Counted from the first letter of the stretch, positions 23,441 to 34,984 are shown. The stretch is 64,000 nt of DNA from Sepiola atlantica (GCA_963556195.1 OY744533.1:49273613-49337612), one strand, 5' to 3'. Notes: a model not told the origin generated them from the letters alone. Made by a program: numbers and translations.

Positions 23441-24499
23441 TATCACATCGATATGCCAAAATTAAAAAAACTAAAACCTTTTTTCATGCATTTCCCCCAG
23501 AAAATCAGTTCCTTACAGGAACCAAGGATTCCATTCATAGACAACCGGCCATTTTGTATTTATAACGCAGAGCTAAAAAAATATACACACAAATATATAT
23601 TTTCACACATATATATACACACAGTTTGAATTACCTACTAGACATTATCCTCGAGTGTCTTCGGTCTCTCTGTACAAGGTTTTGTCAAGACAACCTGACA
23701 TGAGAATACTTCACCTTACAAGTAAACCCTGACCAAATATTCAAAATAACATAGTATTCACAGTACAACTAAGATCCCCTCAGCATGGCCATATATTTGC
23801 TCATACGAGGAATAGTGCACCTTTTCTTAGTGATGTTACCTCAAATAACAACACTTAGCTGAATACTCCACCAGACTAGATGAATTCTTGTCCTGGCATC
23901 CGGTAAGACAAAGAGACCACAGGAAATATATACAAAAACATAGTTAACTGGTTAATTGGATAGAAGAAAATTAATGTTCTTAACTTCTTTACTAACTCAA
24001 TGTTTGAGAAATAAAGAACTTTAATAGAATATTCGAATATCTATGTATCTCATATAGAGATCAAATGTTAACGCCAGGAAAGGGCCCCTTGATTTCCGAG
24101 AACTTCGACTGAAGTAAAATAAAACAAAAAAAAATGAGATACACAATTATTTAATAATAAATATTTTTTATATAATTTAGAGTAATACTAAATTTATGAT
24201 ATTCTGAAAAAGTGTTACTGTAATAATTAAGGCAGTACAGCTGTTTTGTCGTTTACGACTCATCAGTGTGATTAGACGCAGCAGTTATTTAATGAAACCT
24301 TAAATTTGATAGACTTTATTTAACAGGAAGATCAGGATAAATAACATGCTTGTTGTAAATTAGCAACCATAACAAATGTCTGTTTCAAGATATTTGTAAA
24401 TAGTGTGTAATAGTACTAAGGGAGGTAATTCAGTATTTAATAGCAGAGGCAGCTGATTCAAAGTATTATATAAAAAGTGATAATTATTTGTGGTCGCTT
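23441..24499. other. AT-rich non-coding DNA
   Basis: No gene or recognisable element between the RTE-like relic and the U2-headed retroposon. Confidence 0.55.
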
Positions 24500-24510
24500 G
24501 ATATAGAGTA

Positions 24511-24873
24511 TTGATTTACTCCTCTCCAGGAGTTAGGCACAAGGCCAGTTTTTATCCTACTCCCACAAGTAAGATACGACCCAAGGTCGGGTCGGGAAAG
24601 TGGGGTTTGAAAAGCCAGCGCCCGAGAGGTGAGCACTCTGGCCATTTAAAAATTGCCTGGGCAGCCCCATCGGTATTCCCCGGTAGGGGCGCCTCAGACA
24701 GTAAGCAATAAACTTACTCCTCCCCGAAGAGGGGAGACAAAGCCTGGGAGGGTGGACCTCCTAGAACTGCACAGGACAGACCCATTGACCGGCGGAAGTC
24801 AAGCCCCGAAGGCCAAGACAATACCAGTATGGAGTGCAGTATCCATCGGAACAGATACTACACTTTGATCTTA
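24511..24873 (-). mobile_element. U2-headed SINE, near-complete copy with target duplication
   Basis: On the minus strand, the element starts with CTAAGATCAAAGTGTAGTAT (the U2 snRNA 5' region including GTAGTA). It continues into a ~280-bp non-U2 body with a CTCCCC..GGGGAG hairpin, and ends with the common tail AAAACTGGCCTTGTGCCTAA then CTCCTGGAGAGGAGTAAATC. It is flanked by GATATAGAGTA (24500-24510) and GATGTAGAGTA (24874-24884), a likely 11-bp target-site duplication with one mismatch. Compared with 35829-36160 it has an extra ~35 bp (AGCCAGCGCCCGAGAGG.. block). It lacks coding capacity, so it must rely on LINE machinery in trans. Confidence 0.85.
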
Positions 24874-25158
24874 GATGTAGAGTAGCAATACACGATCATT
24901 GGGAAGAAAGCTGATTTTGATGTGTATGGTGTAAATAGTTGTTTAAAGGGAAAATATTTTATTGTGATAAAAAGAAGTCTCCCCCTCCCCTCCCCCGGTT
25001 TTTTTCTTTTTCTCTCTCCAATGTTTGATTTACTTGTTTGAAAAATGTAACATTTCTCTCCGTCATTTTTTATGGGACAGCAACTTAAGTATATATAATG
25101 TAAGTGTTTGCTCATGAAAAGCCGATTGTGACAATTTCTTGTTGACGTATGTTACTCA

Positions 25159-25232
25159 ACCCCCACTCCAAAGGAGGAGACAATTCCTGGGAGGATGGTC
25201 TCATGACAACAGAACAGATATTACACTACACA
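25159..25232 (-). mobile_element. Deleted U2-headed SINE fragment
   Basis: Contains the CCAAAGGAGGAGACAA hairpin region and GGGAGGATGG block of the SINE body, then directly ACAGATATTACAC, the reversed U2 head. The section between is deleted relative to 24511-24873. Confidence 0.6.
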
Positions 25233-25800
25233 CCCCTGAATTAAGCATCGAGAGACAGTATATTAGTCTGAAATAGCATAGTAATTTGAATTGAGCATTA
25301 AAAGGTAGTATAATAGCACATTAATAGAAATACTAGTATAGTTTCGGTTTCAGACACATATCAAATCTCTATTAGTAATAGATAGATATTGATTATAAAT
25401 CCTGTTTTATTTAATGTTCATAAATTTAATGCATTGTATTTTATGAGATCAGTTTTTTATGTATTTCTTATATACACTCACTGTATGTAAACAAACCATG
25501 ATTTGGAGACTGAGACGTGAAATAAACATGGAAAAAAATGTAAAGCCTGAGACTGTGCAGAAGTGATAACCTTATAACCAGGTGTCATTGTTCCGCTTTA
25601 CCATGGGAAATAAGCAGTAAAGTAAGTTGAATTTATGTCAAGAGTTTAACACCTCTCATTAAAATCTTTCACGTAAAAGCGTGCTTACCGACAAGGAAGG
25701 CGGAGTGAAGATTCACAGTTATGTAAACCAAAATGCTATATAAAATGTCTGGAATTACACTGCTCAACCACGTCTACAATGAGGACTCCCAAAGGCACCA

Positions 25801-25861
25801 CAGCATTGCAACGAGGGCAAGATGAGGAAATGGTGGCCCAGATGGTTTGGACATCTAAACA
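25801..25861 (+). pseudogene. LINE C-terminal fragment, left half
   Basis: Translates to 'KMRKWWPRWFGHLN', matching the 'LRWFGHV' block in the C-terminal region of RTE-like LINE proteins. The matching right half is 27647-27790, on the other side of the CXC-type element. Confidence 0.5.
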
Positions 25862-26192
25862 GGTCAATATACTGCCAGAGTACCCCTACCTCAAAAAAAA
25901 ATTGCTAAATTTTGTTTTTTGATGGTTTTATGTTAGGCTGGGTATCGTCTACAACATATTAAATATGAGACAAGATCGGAGTATGGGAAAGTGTTAAATT
26001 TCGAAGATGATTTTTTTCAGTTTACAAGTGATCTTCCATTTACGTGTGGAGCACTAACTCGGTCAGTTTTCATGATAAATCAATAAATCTTTATTTGTGA
26101 CCAAATGCTGTTGTGGTGTCACAAACATTGTGATATTTAGAGAAAAACCTGTGACATTCTTTGTGAATACTACAATTTACCTCTGACAGACG

Positions 26193-26603
26193 ATGGAGAA
26201 GCACAAAAAACAAGCAATTCTCAAAGCCGCAGCAAAACTCATCAAAGCTGACATCAAGACAACAGTGGTGCCAGTGAAGGAGACATATCTAGCGGCAGCA
26301 TTAAACTTAATTCCTGCAAGTTTGCAGTTCTTGTTGCAGCATCTGTTTGTTGAGAAGGATAAATCCACAAAGGTGCATAGGACATGCTGCTGTTTAAGCA
26401 GTGTGTCAAACAGCTGTAATTTCACTCTTACAGCTGAGTCTCTCTGTGAAAATGTACTACTTGTACAGGTCACGATTGTTGATCGATAGTCTCTCAACCA
26501 TGGGATTTGCTTCATCATACGCAGAGGTAGAAAGGTTTGAAGTGAACGCGGCATGTTCCCTTACTCCAGATGTGTTAAGCGGTGACATGGACATTCTTGA
26601 TTA
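26193..26603 (+). pseudogene. CXC-type element protein, N-terminal part (frameshifted)
   Basis: Starts at ATG 26193 with 'MEKHKKQAILKAAAKLIKAD', then a block 'LIPASLQFLLQHLFVEKDKS'. The frame shifts near 26380-26400, after which the protein continues in another frame with 'MYYLYRSRLLIDSLSTMGFA' then 'SSYAEVERFEVNAACSL'. The stop at 26602 directly precedes 'SLLFAGDNVDHN', so the break is a stop codon rather than the natural end. I recall multi-copy uncharacterised invertebrate proteins with this arrangement and a C-terminal CXC domain, but no function is established that I can cite. Confidence 0.65.
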
Positions 26604-27000
26604 GTCCCTGTTATTTGCCGGAGACAACGTGGATCACAACATTATAACGTTGGATGGAAATGGCACCTTCCATGCGATGGGCATGATTGCGGCTATCATA
26701 CCAGGGAAGCAAGTCAGTCATAGCATACCAAGACAAACAACGAATCGTCAAGAGAGAAAAGACAACGACAGGCTGTTCAAAAGCATTCTCTCTACCAAAG
26801 CAAAGCCAGGATGTTGTGGAAACCAATGGTTGTAAGCCAATGGTAGCATTGTTCAATGTGGATCAGAAGGACTCCCTGGCATCTATTAAATACAATATGC
26901 TCTGCAAGAAAGTTGCGAGAGCTAAGACGTTCGTCACGCCAAAACGACTCCCACCAACACTCTCTGATTGTAAATTTCATTCTTTACCGACTTACTACCA
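26604..27000 (+). pseudogene. CXC-type element protein, middle part
   Basis: Continues with 'LLFAGDNVDHNIITLDGNGT' followed by 'FHAMGMIAAIIPGKQVSHSI'. The 'DNVDHN...GTFH.MGMIA' signature is the most conserved-looking part of the protein. It resembles an acidic catalytic or metal-binding motif, but no known nuclease or DDE family could be matched by eye. Further frame changes occur after about 26830. Remnants such as 'KVARAKTFVTPKRLPPTLSD' (near 26910-26970) follow. Confidence 0.55.
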
Positions 27001-27054
27001 GGTTATGGAGTGAATGGAATGTAGTGATGAAATGGTGCCATCTGGGGGTGGAAG

Positions 27055-27270
27055 GTGGAAAGGGACAAATATGTTCCAGTGATGACAGACAAAAGCCCTG
27101 CTCCAGATGCACTGATTCTAATAATTCATTGCAACTGTTCCGAAGGATGCAATACCCTAAGGTGTACCTGCAGGAGGCATGGACTAGAATGTACCAGTGC
27201 ATGCGGACATTGCCAAGACGGAAATTGTGACAATATGAAAAATGATCCAGTGGAAGATGATGAGGAATGA
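27055..27270 (+). pseudogene. CXC-type cysteine-rich C-terminal domain
   Basis: An open 72-codon stretch contains 'HCNCSEGCNTLRCTCRRHGL' followed by 'ECTSACGHCQDGNC' and an acidic tail 'PVEDDEE'. The nine-cysteine spacing C-x-C-x4-C-x4-C-x-C-x6-C-x3-C-x2-C-x4-C is close to tesmin/TSO1 CXC domains, which bind zinc and DNA. In this setting it could recognise the element's own termini; that is an inference. The ATG at 27055 is probably not the real start, because upstream residues belong to the same protein. Confidence 0.7.
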
Positions 27271-27646
27271 AAAGTTTTGAAAAAGTACTGTGACGTAAGT
27301 GAATCAGGATGGATACAACTAAGATAATGGGCATAGGGGTACTCCTTGATATTGTATAAGGGTTTATTTGGCATCACTGGTAACCCTTTCATGTGAAAAA
27401 TTGACCCTGAAAACCTGGGTAAAAATGTAAGATTTATTGATTTATCATGAAAACTGATCGAGTAAGTGCTTCACATGTAAATGGAAAATGACTTGTAAAC
27501 CAAAAAAAATCATATTCAAAATTTGACACTTTCCCATACTCGGATCTTGTCCAACTTTTAGTATGTTGTAGACTAGATCCAACCTAGCACAAAACCGCCA
27601 AAAAACATAATTTTACAATTTTGGGGGGTTAATCAGTATATTGACC

Positions 27647-27790
27647 CATCTTTTGTGGTGAGGGCCAACAATGATACCTTCGCAAAACTGGCTGTTGTAT
27701 TAGAAAGTGCCGGGAAGCGACCAAGAGGAAGGCCGATAAGATAGGCAGACACCATGCACAAAGATTTCTGTAAAACCGGCCTTCACATGG
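27647..27790 (+). pseudogene. LINE C-terminal fragment, right half
   Basis: Translates to 'ESAGKRPRGRPIR' plus '.ADTMHKDLCKTGLHMDQ', the 'GKRPRGRP..RW.D...DL' block that normally follows 'RWFGH' in RTE-like LINEs. Together with 25801-25861 it shows that the CXC-type element inserted into this LINE copy. Confidence 0.6.
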
Positions 27791-28280
27791 ACCAATCCTG
27801 TTAATCATTGCAGCTCGGGATTAACACATAAGAAAAAAAAAAGATGGAAATCTTTCACTGTCTGTTTAGTCACCATTTCTTCTCAATGTTTGTATCTTTT
27901 GTAAATGTAGACATACGTTATGATTTTCGATCCAAGACTCTTGAAATGTTAATATATTATCTGGTTTTCTTTTTACAGCACTGTAACGTTACATATTATA
28001 TAAGCCTTTCCTCACCCACTCTGGGGGGGGGGGGGGGCAACGGCGAAGATAGTTTTAAAATTGACGTCGAACACCCGACAGGCAGGATCAATCTCACTTC
28101 TTTGCCGCATCGCTTCCTGTCATGATGCAACTTTTGTAGCTCTAATTCTGCTCTTTAACTTATGATGGAATTTTCCGATTTCGCCAATTGTGGTAAATTC
28201 CGTTTTTAGCATTTTTACACATTCACATGTAATTTTGTTCCACAAAGAGTTTGACTTTTGTAGTATGCAATTCAAGCCTA

Positions 28281-28943
28281 TATTGAAGATGTTAACTCCC
28301 AAATAAGGTGGCCATTTTTTTTCATGACTAGTTTGTCTACTTTTGTAGCGGTGACAAGTCAAAGTTGTCTTCGTTAAATTAAACCATGCAAATTATTTTT
28401 GTGTGCTTTTTCCGGGAGTTATCTTGTACATTTTTTTAGGAAATCGTTATGTTGCCATTTACAGATAACTAGATAAAACCCTTCCTCAGCAACTTATAAA
28501 AAAAAACCTTCTTTAACGCTATCGCTAACACTAAGTCCTGGCAACCTCTCCGTTAAAAAAATAAAACTCTGAACGAACCGAGAAAGAAAGTTGCTTATAT
28601 AAGCCAGTATCTTTTTTGAGAGGGAGAGGGGCATTGCCATTCGAACTAAGGGTTAGTTGTAGGGTTAAGGGGGGTATAAGTTGCTAAAAACGGCTAATCT
28701 TTAATCATAATTTGGGATATTTGCAAAATAAAAATGAAAAAAAAAGTAATCTGCAAAAATCAGAAAACAAATTAAAAATTCTTCTTGAACTCTCCATAAA
28801 CCAGAAAAATTCAGAAGTTGAAAAGATGAAGGCGTCAGCCGAAAGAAAGAGTAGACAACTTTGACTTGTCACCGTTATGAGAAACAGACAAAACTAGTTG
28901 TGAAAAAATAGCCTTATTTGGGAGTTAATATCTTCAACATGGC
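28281..28943. repeat. Diverged inverted repeat, ~90-100-bp arms
   Basis: Left arm about 28281-28372 and right arm about 28851-28943 share TTGAAGAT.TTAACTCCCAA (left) / reverse complement (right), a TAGT..GTCT block and GTGACAAGTCAAAGTTGTCT. They are around 80 percent identical by eye and separated by ~480 bp of non-coding sequence. Probably an old foldback or MITE. Confidence 0.55.
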
Positions 28944-28961
28944 CCAATTAAAAACATTTGC

Positions 28962-29003
<42 letters not shown>

Positions 29004-29007
29004 TTGA

Positions 29008-29111
29008 GGGCAACTTTCTTTTGATGACGGTATAATAGCACCAAACTATATAAAAAAAAAGGGTTATGGGCAACTTTCTTTTGATGACGGTATAATAGCA
29101 CGAAACTATAT
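29008..29111. repeat. 60-bp-period direct duplication after poly-A
   Basis: The 44-bp block starting GGGCAACTTTCTTTTGATGA occurs at 29008 and again at 29068 with one mismatch, each copy preceded by an A-run (28971-29000 and about 29051-29060). A duplicated retroposon tail or slippage across A-runs are both possible. Confidence 0.85.
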
Positions 29112-30579
29112 TGTATGTATAGTAGAACTAAAACTAATTGTAATTATTTTATTCTTGAAAGTTTGGATGGAAATTTATCAACCTGAGTCACATCGAGAGA
29201 GACAGTTCTGAGGTATTTCTTCTTGGTTTGAAACGCATGCGCTTGACTTTTAGGCAGTATCAGGCTCAGCCCAAGTAGCCTGACTGTTTTAGTTGCCACA
29301 GATATATTATGACACCTTTGCACTTTTAGAGCCATTAGATGCACAGGAAGTCGCTACTGTAAGAAAAGACTATTTCATAAAATAATCATCTAGTAGTCTC
29401 CATTAATAATATCATGTTGTATACCTTTCGTGATGCATCTTATTTGGACTCCCTAGGCTCTATTAGCCCTCCACTCTATAATAAAGACAAATGTGTATTT
29501 ATTTGTATATAAATAAGTATATGTACTTCCATCCCGTCATGCAAAAGTTAGTGAGTGAAACATGCTCTTTTCTAGATCCTGGATGAAGGCATTTCAAGTG
29601 AGGGAAAGTGAGAAAGCAAATAGCAAGTCAGACAACCTCCTCAGACTTACCGTGTTGCCTGAAATGAATTCGGAAAGAAATCCTCCACTCTAGAATAAAA
29701 GGTCAACGGTGGATTTTTTATTTAGGTCATAAGAAATGATGATAATTTATATATGTAATTTTATGATTTTATATGAATATTTTAGTAATATATCTAGATA
29801 AATAACGAGTGTGAACACTCGCGAAGCATACTCCCCCCCCCCATTATTTCTGATGGAGAGTCTACACTTGTGTGTATATATATACACACACATATTGCAT
29901 ATGTAACAGCAACTGTAAAATGTATTTTTAAAGCTACATGGATGAAAGCAATCCACACAAGAAGAAAAAGAACAAACCAAAAATAAAGATTGAGGGGGAT
30001 CTTTAGACAAATGTGACGTCATTCTTGCACGTGTGTTTAAAATAACAGCATTTCTCTACTGATTTTCGTAATTTCATATTTAGTTAACGGTGACAGGAGT
30101 TGCCGAAAATTTCCAATCCCGGAATGGGAAAAAATGAAATAAAAATATATATATATATATATATATATAATTTTACAATGTGTGTATGTATGTATGTATG
30201 TATATATATATAAAACAATATTTATAAATAAAATAAAATTATTTTTATGTACATACGTCAGCCTTTCAAGCTTTCATTCTCATCAGTGTAGGAAGTGACA
30301 ATTTCAGACGGTCACAGGACGCGAACTCTGTTCAGCCAACCAAGACTCTGCACGTTTTCGCTCTATCTCCAAGGCCATCAATAATTATCACATGATACAG
30401 GAGAAATTAAGTTATGCTAAATACAGCTGGCAGTAAACAGCAGACAATCTGGAGGGTTCAACGAACGTTATCAAAACCTTGCTTATAGCTAAGTGACAGT
30501 TTGTTTTTAATATCTCCAAACAGTGCTCAACTTCAATTTCTTAAAAGGAACTTCATAACAATATTTATAAATAAATATT

Positions 30580-30623
<44 letters not shown>

Positions 30624-30941
30624 CATACTTCTAAAAAAAAAAAGGTCTAATCAAACCGATGGGTTTTTTATAAACAAAACTGTGAGTTGCAGCGATCTGT
30701 AATTGACTTATTTTTGTTATTTATTTCCTACAATAACATCTTACAGCACAAGTATTTGTAGACAAACATTATAAAATATATATGCAATTAAAAAATAACT
30801 ATATTTATAATTAGTGTTTCAAGGATATCAGGAGGGATAGTATCCTAGATATCGAAGAAAATCTTAATATGATATTGCAAATAGAACATAAGTTAAAGGT
30901 ATTAAGATGAGAAGTCTATTACTTTGAGATGTCCGGGTATA
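29112..30941. other. AT-rich non-coding DNA with (TA)n tracts
   Basis: Microsatellites at about 30147-30168 and 30582-30620, plus a (GTAT)n run near 30184-30204. No coding or known-element signal recognised. Confidence 0.5.
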
Positions 30942-31213
30942 AGTTGTTTTCAATGGTTAATTTTTAGTTTGTTTAAAAAGTATATAACATACTATAAATA
31001 TATATAAATAGCAAACAAAATTATTATTCAAAATTGAACATAAGATTGTTTATTTTATATGTTCATTGGAAGAGGTTTAACTCTTCCAATGAACATATAA
31101 AATAAACAATCTTATGTTCAATTTTGAATAATAATTTTGTTTGCTATTTATATATATTGATAGTATGTTATATACTTTTTAAACAAACTAAAAATTAACC
31201 ATTGAAAACAACT
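30942..31213. repeat. Near-perfect palindrome, 133-bp arms, 6-bp spacer
   Basis: Arms 30942-31074 and 31081-31213 are reverse complements with a single visible mismatch and no indel. The spacer is GTTTAA (31075-31080). The outer end reads AGTTGTTTTCAATGG and the inner end GGAAGAG. A transcript would form one long hairpin and the DNA could extrude a cruciform. No coding potential and no obvious target duplication. Possible natures: very young foldback, an endogenous double-stranded-RNA locus, or a read/assembly foldback artefact. Confidence 0.92.
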
Positions 31214-31426
31214 GCATGTTCCATGACTATCGTCAGATGTTTCAAATAGATTAAGAGCTAGTTGATATATTTTAAACATCTTAGAATAGTCGAAACTTGA
31301 ATTTGAAATTTTCGATGGTCAGTTTTTAGTTTGCTTGTTTATCGTTCAGCTCTTGTTCATATGTTGAGAAATTTTAATTATCATGATTTAAGATTAAATT
31401 GACCTTTTTAGGTTTATTATCCTCAA

Positions 31427-31430
<4 letters not shown>

Positions 31431-31490
<60 letters not shown>
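31431..31490. repeat. (TA)n microsatellite
   Basis: The longest pure TA tract in the window at about 30 units, between the palindrome and the LINE 3' fragment. Confidence 0.95.
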
Positions 31491-31492
<2 letters not shown>

Positions 31493-31609
31493 CAACCTAC
31501 TGCCTTGTTTATTAGTACAGATCATTGTTGGATATTTAAGGAGTTTCATGTATTTTGCTGTCTGATAATTTTTTCCCTCTTTTTTAAATTTTTTTTTTTT
31601 TAACATGAT

Positions 31610-31980
31610 TCACCCCAAACAAGGCAGGCCACCACTGAGAAAAAGGAAAAGGGGAGAAGGATTGGTGGTTCAGCTTAAATTGGGATCTGAGCAGCGAGAT
31701 GTCTGTTTACATTAGTTTTAAATTTCTGCATGTCAGTACTGTCGGGGAAACGGGGGGCAGGGAGGGAGTTCCAGAGACCAGCAGCACGAGGAAAGAAGCT
31801 ATTTGAGTAGAATGCTCTCCGGCATCTGGGGACCTCCACAGTGAATGAATGAGATTTAGTAGAATGTCGAGTTAGTCTAGTGAATTTACGTAGAGGGGGC
31901 ACCAGAGTAGCCAACTCATCGGAGCATAATCCATTGAAGTATTTGTAAAACAAACATAAGGATGCTACATTGCGGCGATT
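31610..31980 (-). pseudogene. CR1/Jockey-group LINE 3'-end copy
   Basis: The minus strand is open over 31953-31675 and encodes 'FYKYFNGLCSDELATLVPP', 'FFPRAAGLWNSLPAPRFPDS' and the terminal 'MQKFKTNVNRHLAAQIPI'. This matches the end of the LINE at 18080-20990 closely, and the 3' untranslated sequence (ACAAGGCAGGCC block) also matches. It is a 5'-truncated copy in opposite orientation. Confidence 0.88.
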
Positions 31981-32737
31981 GATAATTTTTAGATGGCCTC
32001 AATCCTTCAATCAATAGAAATACGAAATCCAGATAATAGTGCAAAGTATTAAAACACTTTTTAGAAATTACTATTTCAAAACATTATTTAATTACGAAAT
32101 AAAATTCACCAAAAGCATTTCTATTTCTTTATAAACAAGTCAATCATTTTTACCAATTGCGAGCAATCAATGCTGTTATAACTGACTTTCCCCCTTCATC
32201 AGAAAGGTGACAAATCTGGAGTAATTGTTAAAAATATCTACATAAAACATTTAAACACAACGCATGGACTTTTATTTTTAAATAGATATCTTAGTTTCAA
32301 CCATAAAAAATACATTTTCTAATGAATATTTTAGTAATATATCTAGTTAAATAGTGAGTGTGAACACTGGCGAACCATATTTTTTTTTCCTTTCTCATTT
32401 TTGATGGATGATGTAAACTTGTGTGTATATGCATATATATTTTTCTTATGTCCGGATAAATTTAAGATACATTATCGATCCCCAAAAGAGAAAAAATATT
32501 ATTTTAAAAATACATTAAAATGTTTAATGTCGAACCGTTAGTCATAGAGACTAATAAACAAGGCAGTCAGTTGCGATCTTACACATCTAATTGTTTTTGT
32601 TTATAATTTCTCACATGTGCGTGGTTGGCAATTTTTTTTGTCATAAATTGCTCATCTCCAAGTAATCCAATGACTACAGAAATATTAATTTAAATCAAAT
32701 TCCATAATTCTTCAAATAGAATTTTTTTTATTAATGT

Positions 32738-32776
<39 letters not shown>

Positions 32777-32859
32777 AATGTCTCTAAGTTAGTACAAAGG
32801 TTTATATAGTAGCTCAATAGTGTATAATACGACTAGAGCTCTTAATTTAACATATAGTC
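31981..32859. other. AT-rich non-coding DNA
   Basis: Holds a (TA)n tract near 32741-32773. No gene recognised. Confidence 0.55.
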
Positions 32860-33120
32860 CTAGTTCCTTCAAAAAAAAAATTTATTTACAATTATTTCTG
32901 CCCATTTTGTCAATATACACATTTATGGTACACAAAATATACCAAACATTTCCAAAAAGTCTTCATCAATGTATAACATAACAGTCAGGCTGAAAACACA
33001 GGATGCTTTCATTTAATTAATAAAAACATATTTTATTTTATATTCCTTTTTTTTTTCCTTTTTTTTTTTCAAAATGGGCAGAAATAATTGTTTGTAAATA
33101 AAGTTTTTTGAATGAACTAG
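32860..33120. mobile_element. Small inverted-repeat element (MITE-like)
   Basis: Left end CTAGTTCCTTCAAAAAA (from 32860) and right end ending TTTTTTGAATGAACTAG (33120) are inverted. Inner blocks TTTATTTACA..ATTATTTCTG and CCCATTTTG also match. Arms are about 50-59 bp; the element is about 261 bp and non-coding. Confidence 0.7.
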
Positions 33121-34269
33121 AATTATATCATGTTATATATATTTTTTTAAGTTCATAAAAAATCGATAGATTAGTAAATAGAAATAGGGATGTAACCTTT
33201 CCTTCTATCCAATATCACATGGTTCTGTTCAGCCAATCAGAGCTTAGTATTCATCTAGCTACCCCTAGTATCAGTTGCACTCCTTTCTATATGGCCTTTT
33301 GTAGCATTAGTTTTTATTGAAATGTATATTCTGTTCAGAACTGTATTGAGGACATCAGACAAATTATTTGCAGAAGAAAACACTTTATGAAAGAAGTAAG
33401 TTGCCTTGTTCAATTCTGTTGCTCAGCTCTTATAAAAAAGAATAACCATGCAATGTGATGTTAGATTACACCTTGCAGATAGGTGGATACATCCTTTACG
33501 TATGTGGGTTGATCTTATCTTTGTTGCAGCCGTCATCGTCATTGTGAACCCAAGTTGTTGATAAACACACATGGACACTCATTTTGTTTATAAAAGGTTT
33601 ATTCAAAAAGGGCAGAAATAGAAACTTTGTGCGTGAGAGAGAGAAAGAGAGAGATATATTTCACTACATCAGCTGCCCAAGAAATGCTGTCTTCATTTTA
33701 GGGCAGCATACAAAAACACATCTCATCATTTAAGTCTTGTCAGCTAAGAGAATGATAGAGGTCTCACTAGAAATCATGTGACCCTCTCAACTTCTGCCGG
33801 GTGTCACTCTTTGACCACTAAAGTTTACCACTCCAACACATACTACTATGTAATAATGACAGTTTGTGAAAAAATGTTGATTTTTTATTTTAAGTTAAAG
33901 CAATCCGTTGTTAGACTAAGCCGCTATCTAAACAGGTGTTCAGAAGAGAAATATATTTTTGGGGTTCTCGCCATGCATGTTTTGTTCACTCATGTTCCAA
34001 CTTGTATTGGTTTGGCCATGTCTCATTGGGGTCATCTTTGGCCTCTTTGACTTTGTCCAGCTACCTTTTACTTTCAGCCATGCCAAAACAAGCCTTTCTG
34101 CCAGCCTGGCACAAAGGCATCTGCTCGGAGCATATTGCGATTACGTATGTAGCAGCAACTGTAAAATCTGTTGGCTAATCCTTTTGTTGCCAAAAGGTTC
34201 TGCAGATAAAAAGGGTGTGACGATATTTATTTGCAAGATAATTGTTTGTTTATGAAAAAATCAGTTTCA
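33121..34269. other. Non-coding DNA, no recognised gene
   Basis: Short overlapping ORFs between 33778 and 34255 have no recognisable domain. A GA-rich run lies near 33635-33656. Confidence 0.5.
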
Positions 34270-34984
34270 TTTTTTAAAAAAAAAAAAAATTTTTTTTTTT
34301 TTAAATTTGATTCATCAAACTTGGGTCAAATTGTTCTTTTGATTTCACTTAATGAACCTGCTTTTGGCTTTGATGAGTCTCGAAGCAGCCACAGGCCTTC
34401 GTCACTGTCTCCTTCACTCTGGTGATCCTGGCCTTTTGGTCATCTTTCGTGTTACAACTGTATCTGTTGGTGTCTCGTTCCACTGCATCCCACAAACAAG
34501 TTGAGGAGGTTGCATCAGACGAACTGAGAGGTCAGATGTCAAGGTGAAGTGTGGTTTGACAGCCGGACTTGTCTTACTGCCACATGTATGCCCTACCTGC
34601 AGCTACCGGGTCGATCCAGAGTTTCACTACCTCGCTGAGAATGCAAAATGATCATTTCATCTACACCTTTCTCGTATCCAATAGCATGCATAGATTTGCT
34701 GTGTTCATTATCGATGATCTCTTGAACTTAGCAACAAACTCTGGTGTCCGTATGGCGTCGGATCAACGATCGTGCGTTTTTTTCTCTGATGTCGCCTCGT
34801 AGCTGAATCCTGAATCTTTAAATTGCTAACTTTTTTTTACCATTCTCCTGCTGACGCTGAGGAAGTCTGAAATCTCATTTGTCCTTTTACAATGGATTAC
34901 AAGGAGAACTTTGTCTCTTCCACAAATATGGAGGTTCGAAATTGTTCATGATCAGTTATTCTGAAAAAAAAGTTTCTTTTTGTT
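34270..34984 (-). pseudogene. mariner/Tc1-superfamily transposase copy with central deletion
   Basis: On the minus strand the N-terminal half appears first (from about 34960 down): an 'RTPEFVAKFK' type block near 34735-34765 that normally ends the helix-turn-helix region. It jumps directly to 'VVKLWIDPVAAG' near 34595-34630 and then to a damaged 'SD.WPLSSPD.NPLD' region near 34530 and 'NTKDDQKARITRVKETV' near 34390-34450. The stretch that should carry the first two catalytic acids is missing. An inactive, internally deleted copy. Confidence 0.6.

Larger units (their letters stand above)
25862..27646 (+). mobile_element. DNA-transposon-like element with ~220-230-bp TIRs and a CXC-type gene
   Basis: The outer ends are GGTCAATATACTG (25862-25874) and CAGTATATTGACC (27634-27646). 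The inverted repeats extend from 25862 to about 26091 and from about 27429 to 27646. Matching internal blocks include GAGTATGGGAAAGTGT, TTTCCATTTAC.TGTG and TCAGTTTTCATGATAAATCA with similarity around 75-80 percent by eye. The only coding remains inside encode a protein with a CXC-like cysteine domain (next entries), in plus orientation. No DDE transposase motif was recognised. A 5-bp match (CATCT) next to both ends (25852-25856 and 27647-27651) is too weak to call a target duplication. The element split an older LINE C-terminal copy. Confidence 0.8.
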
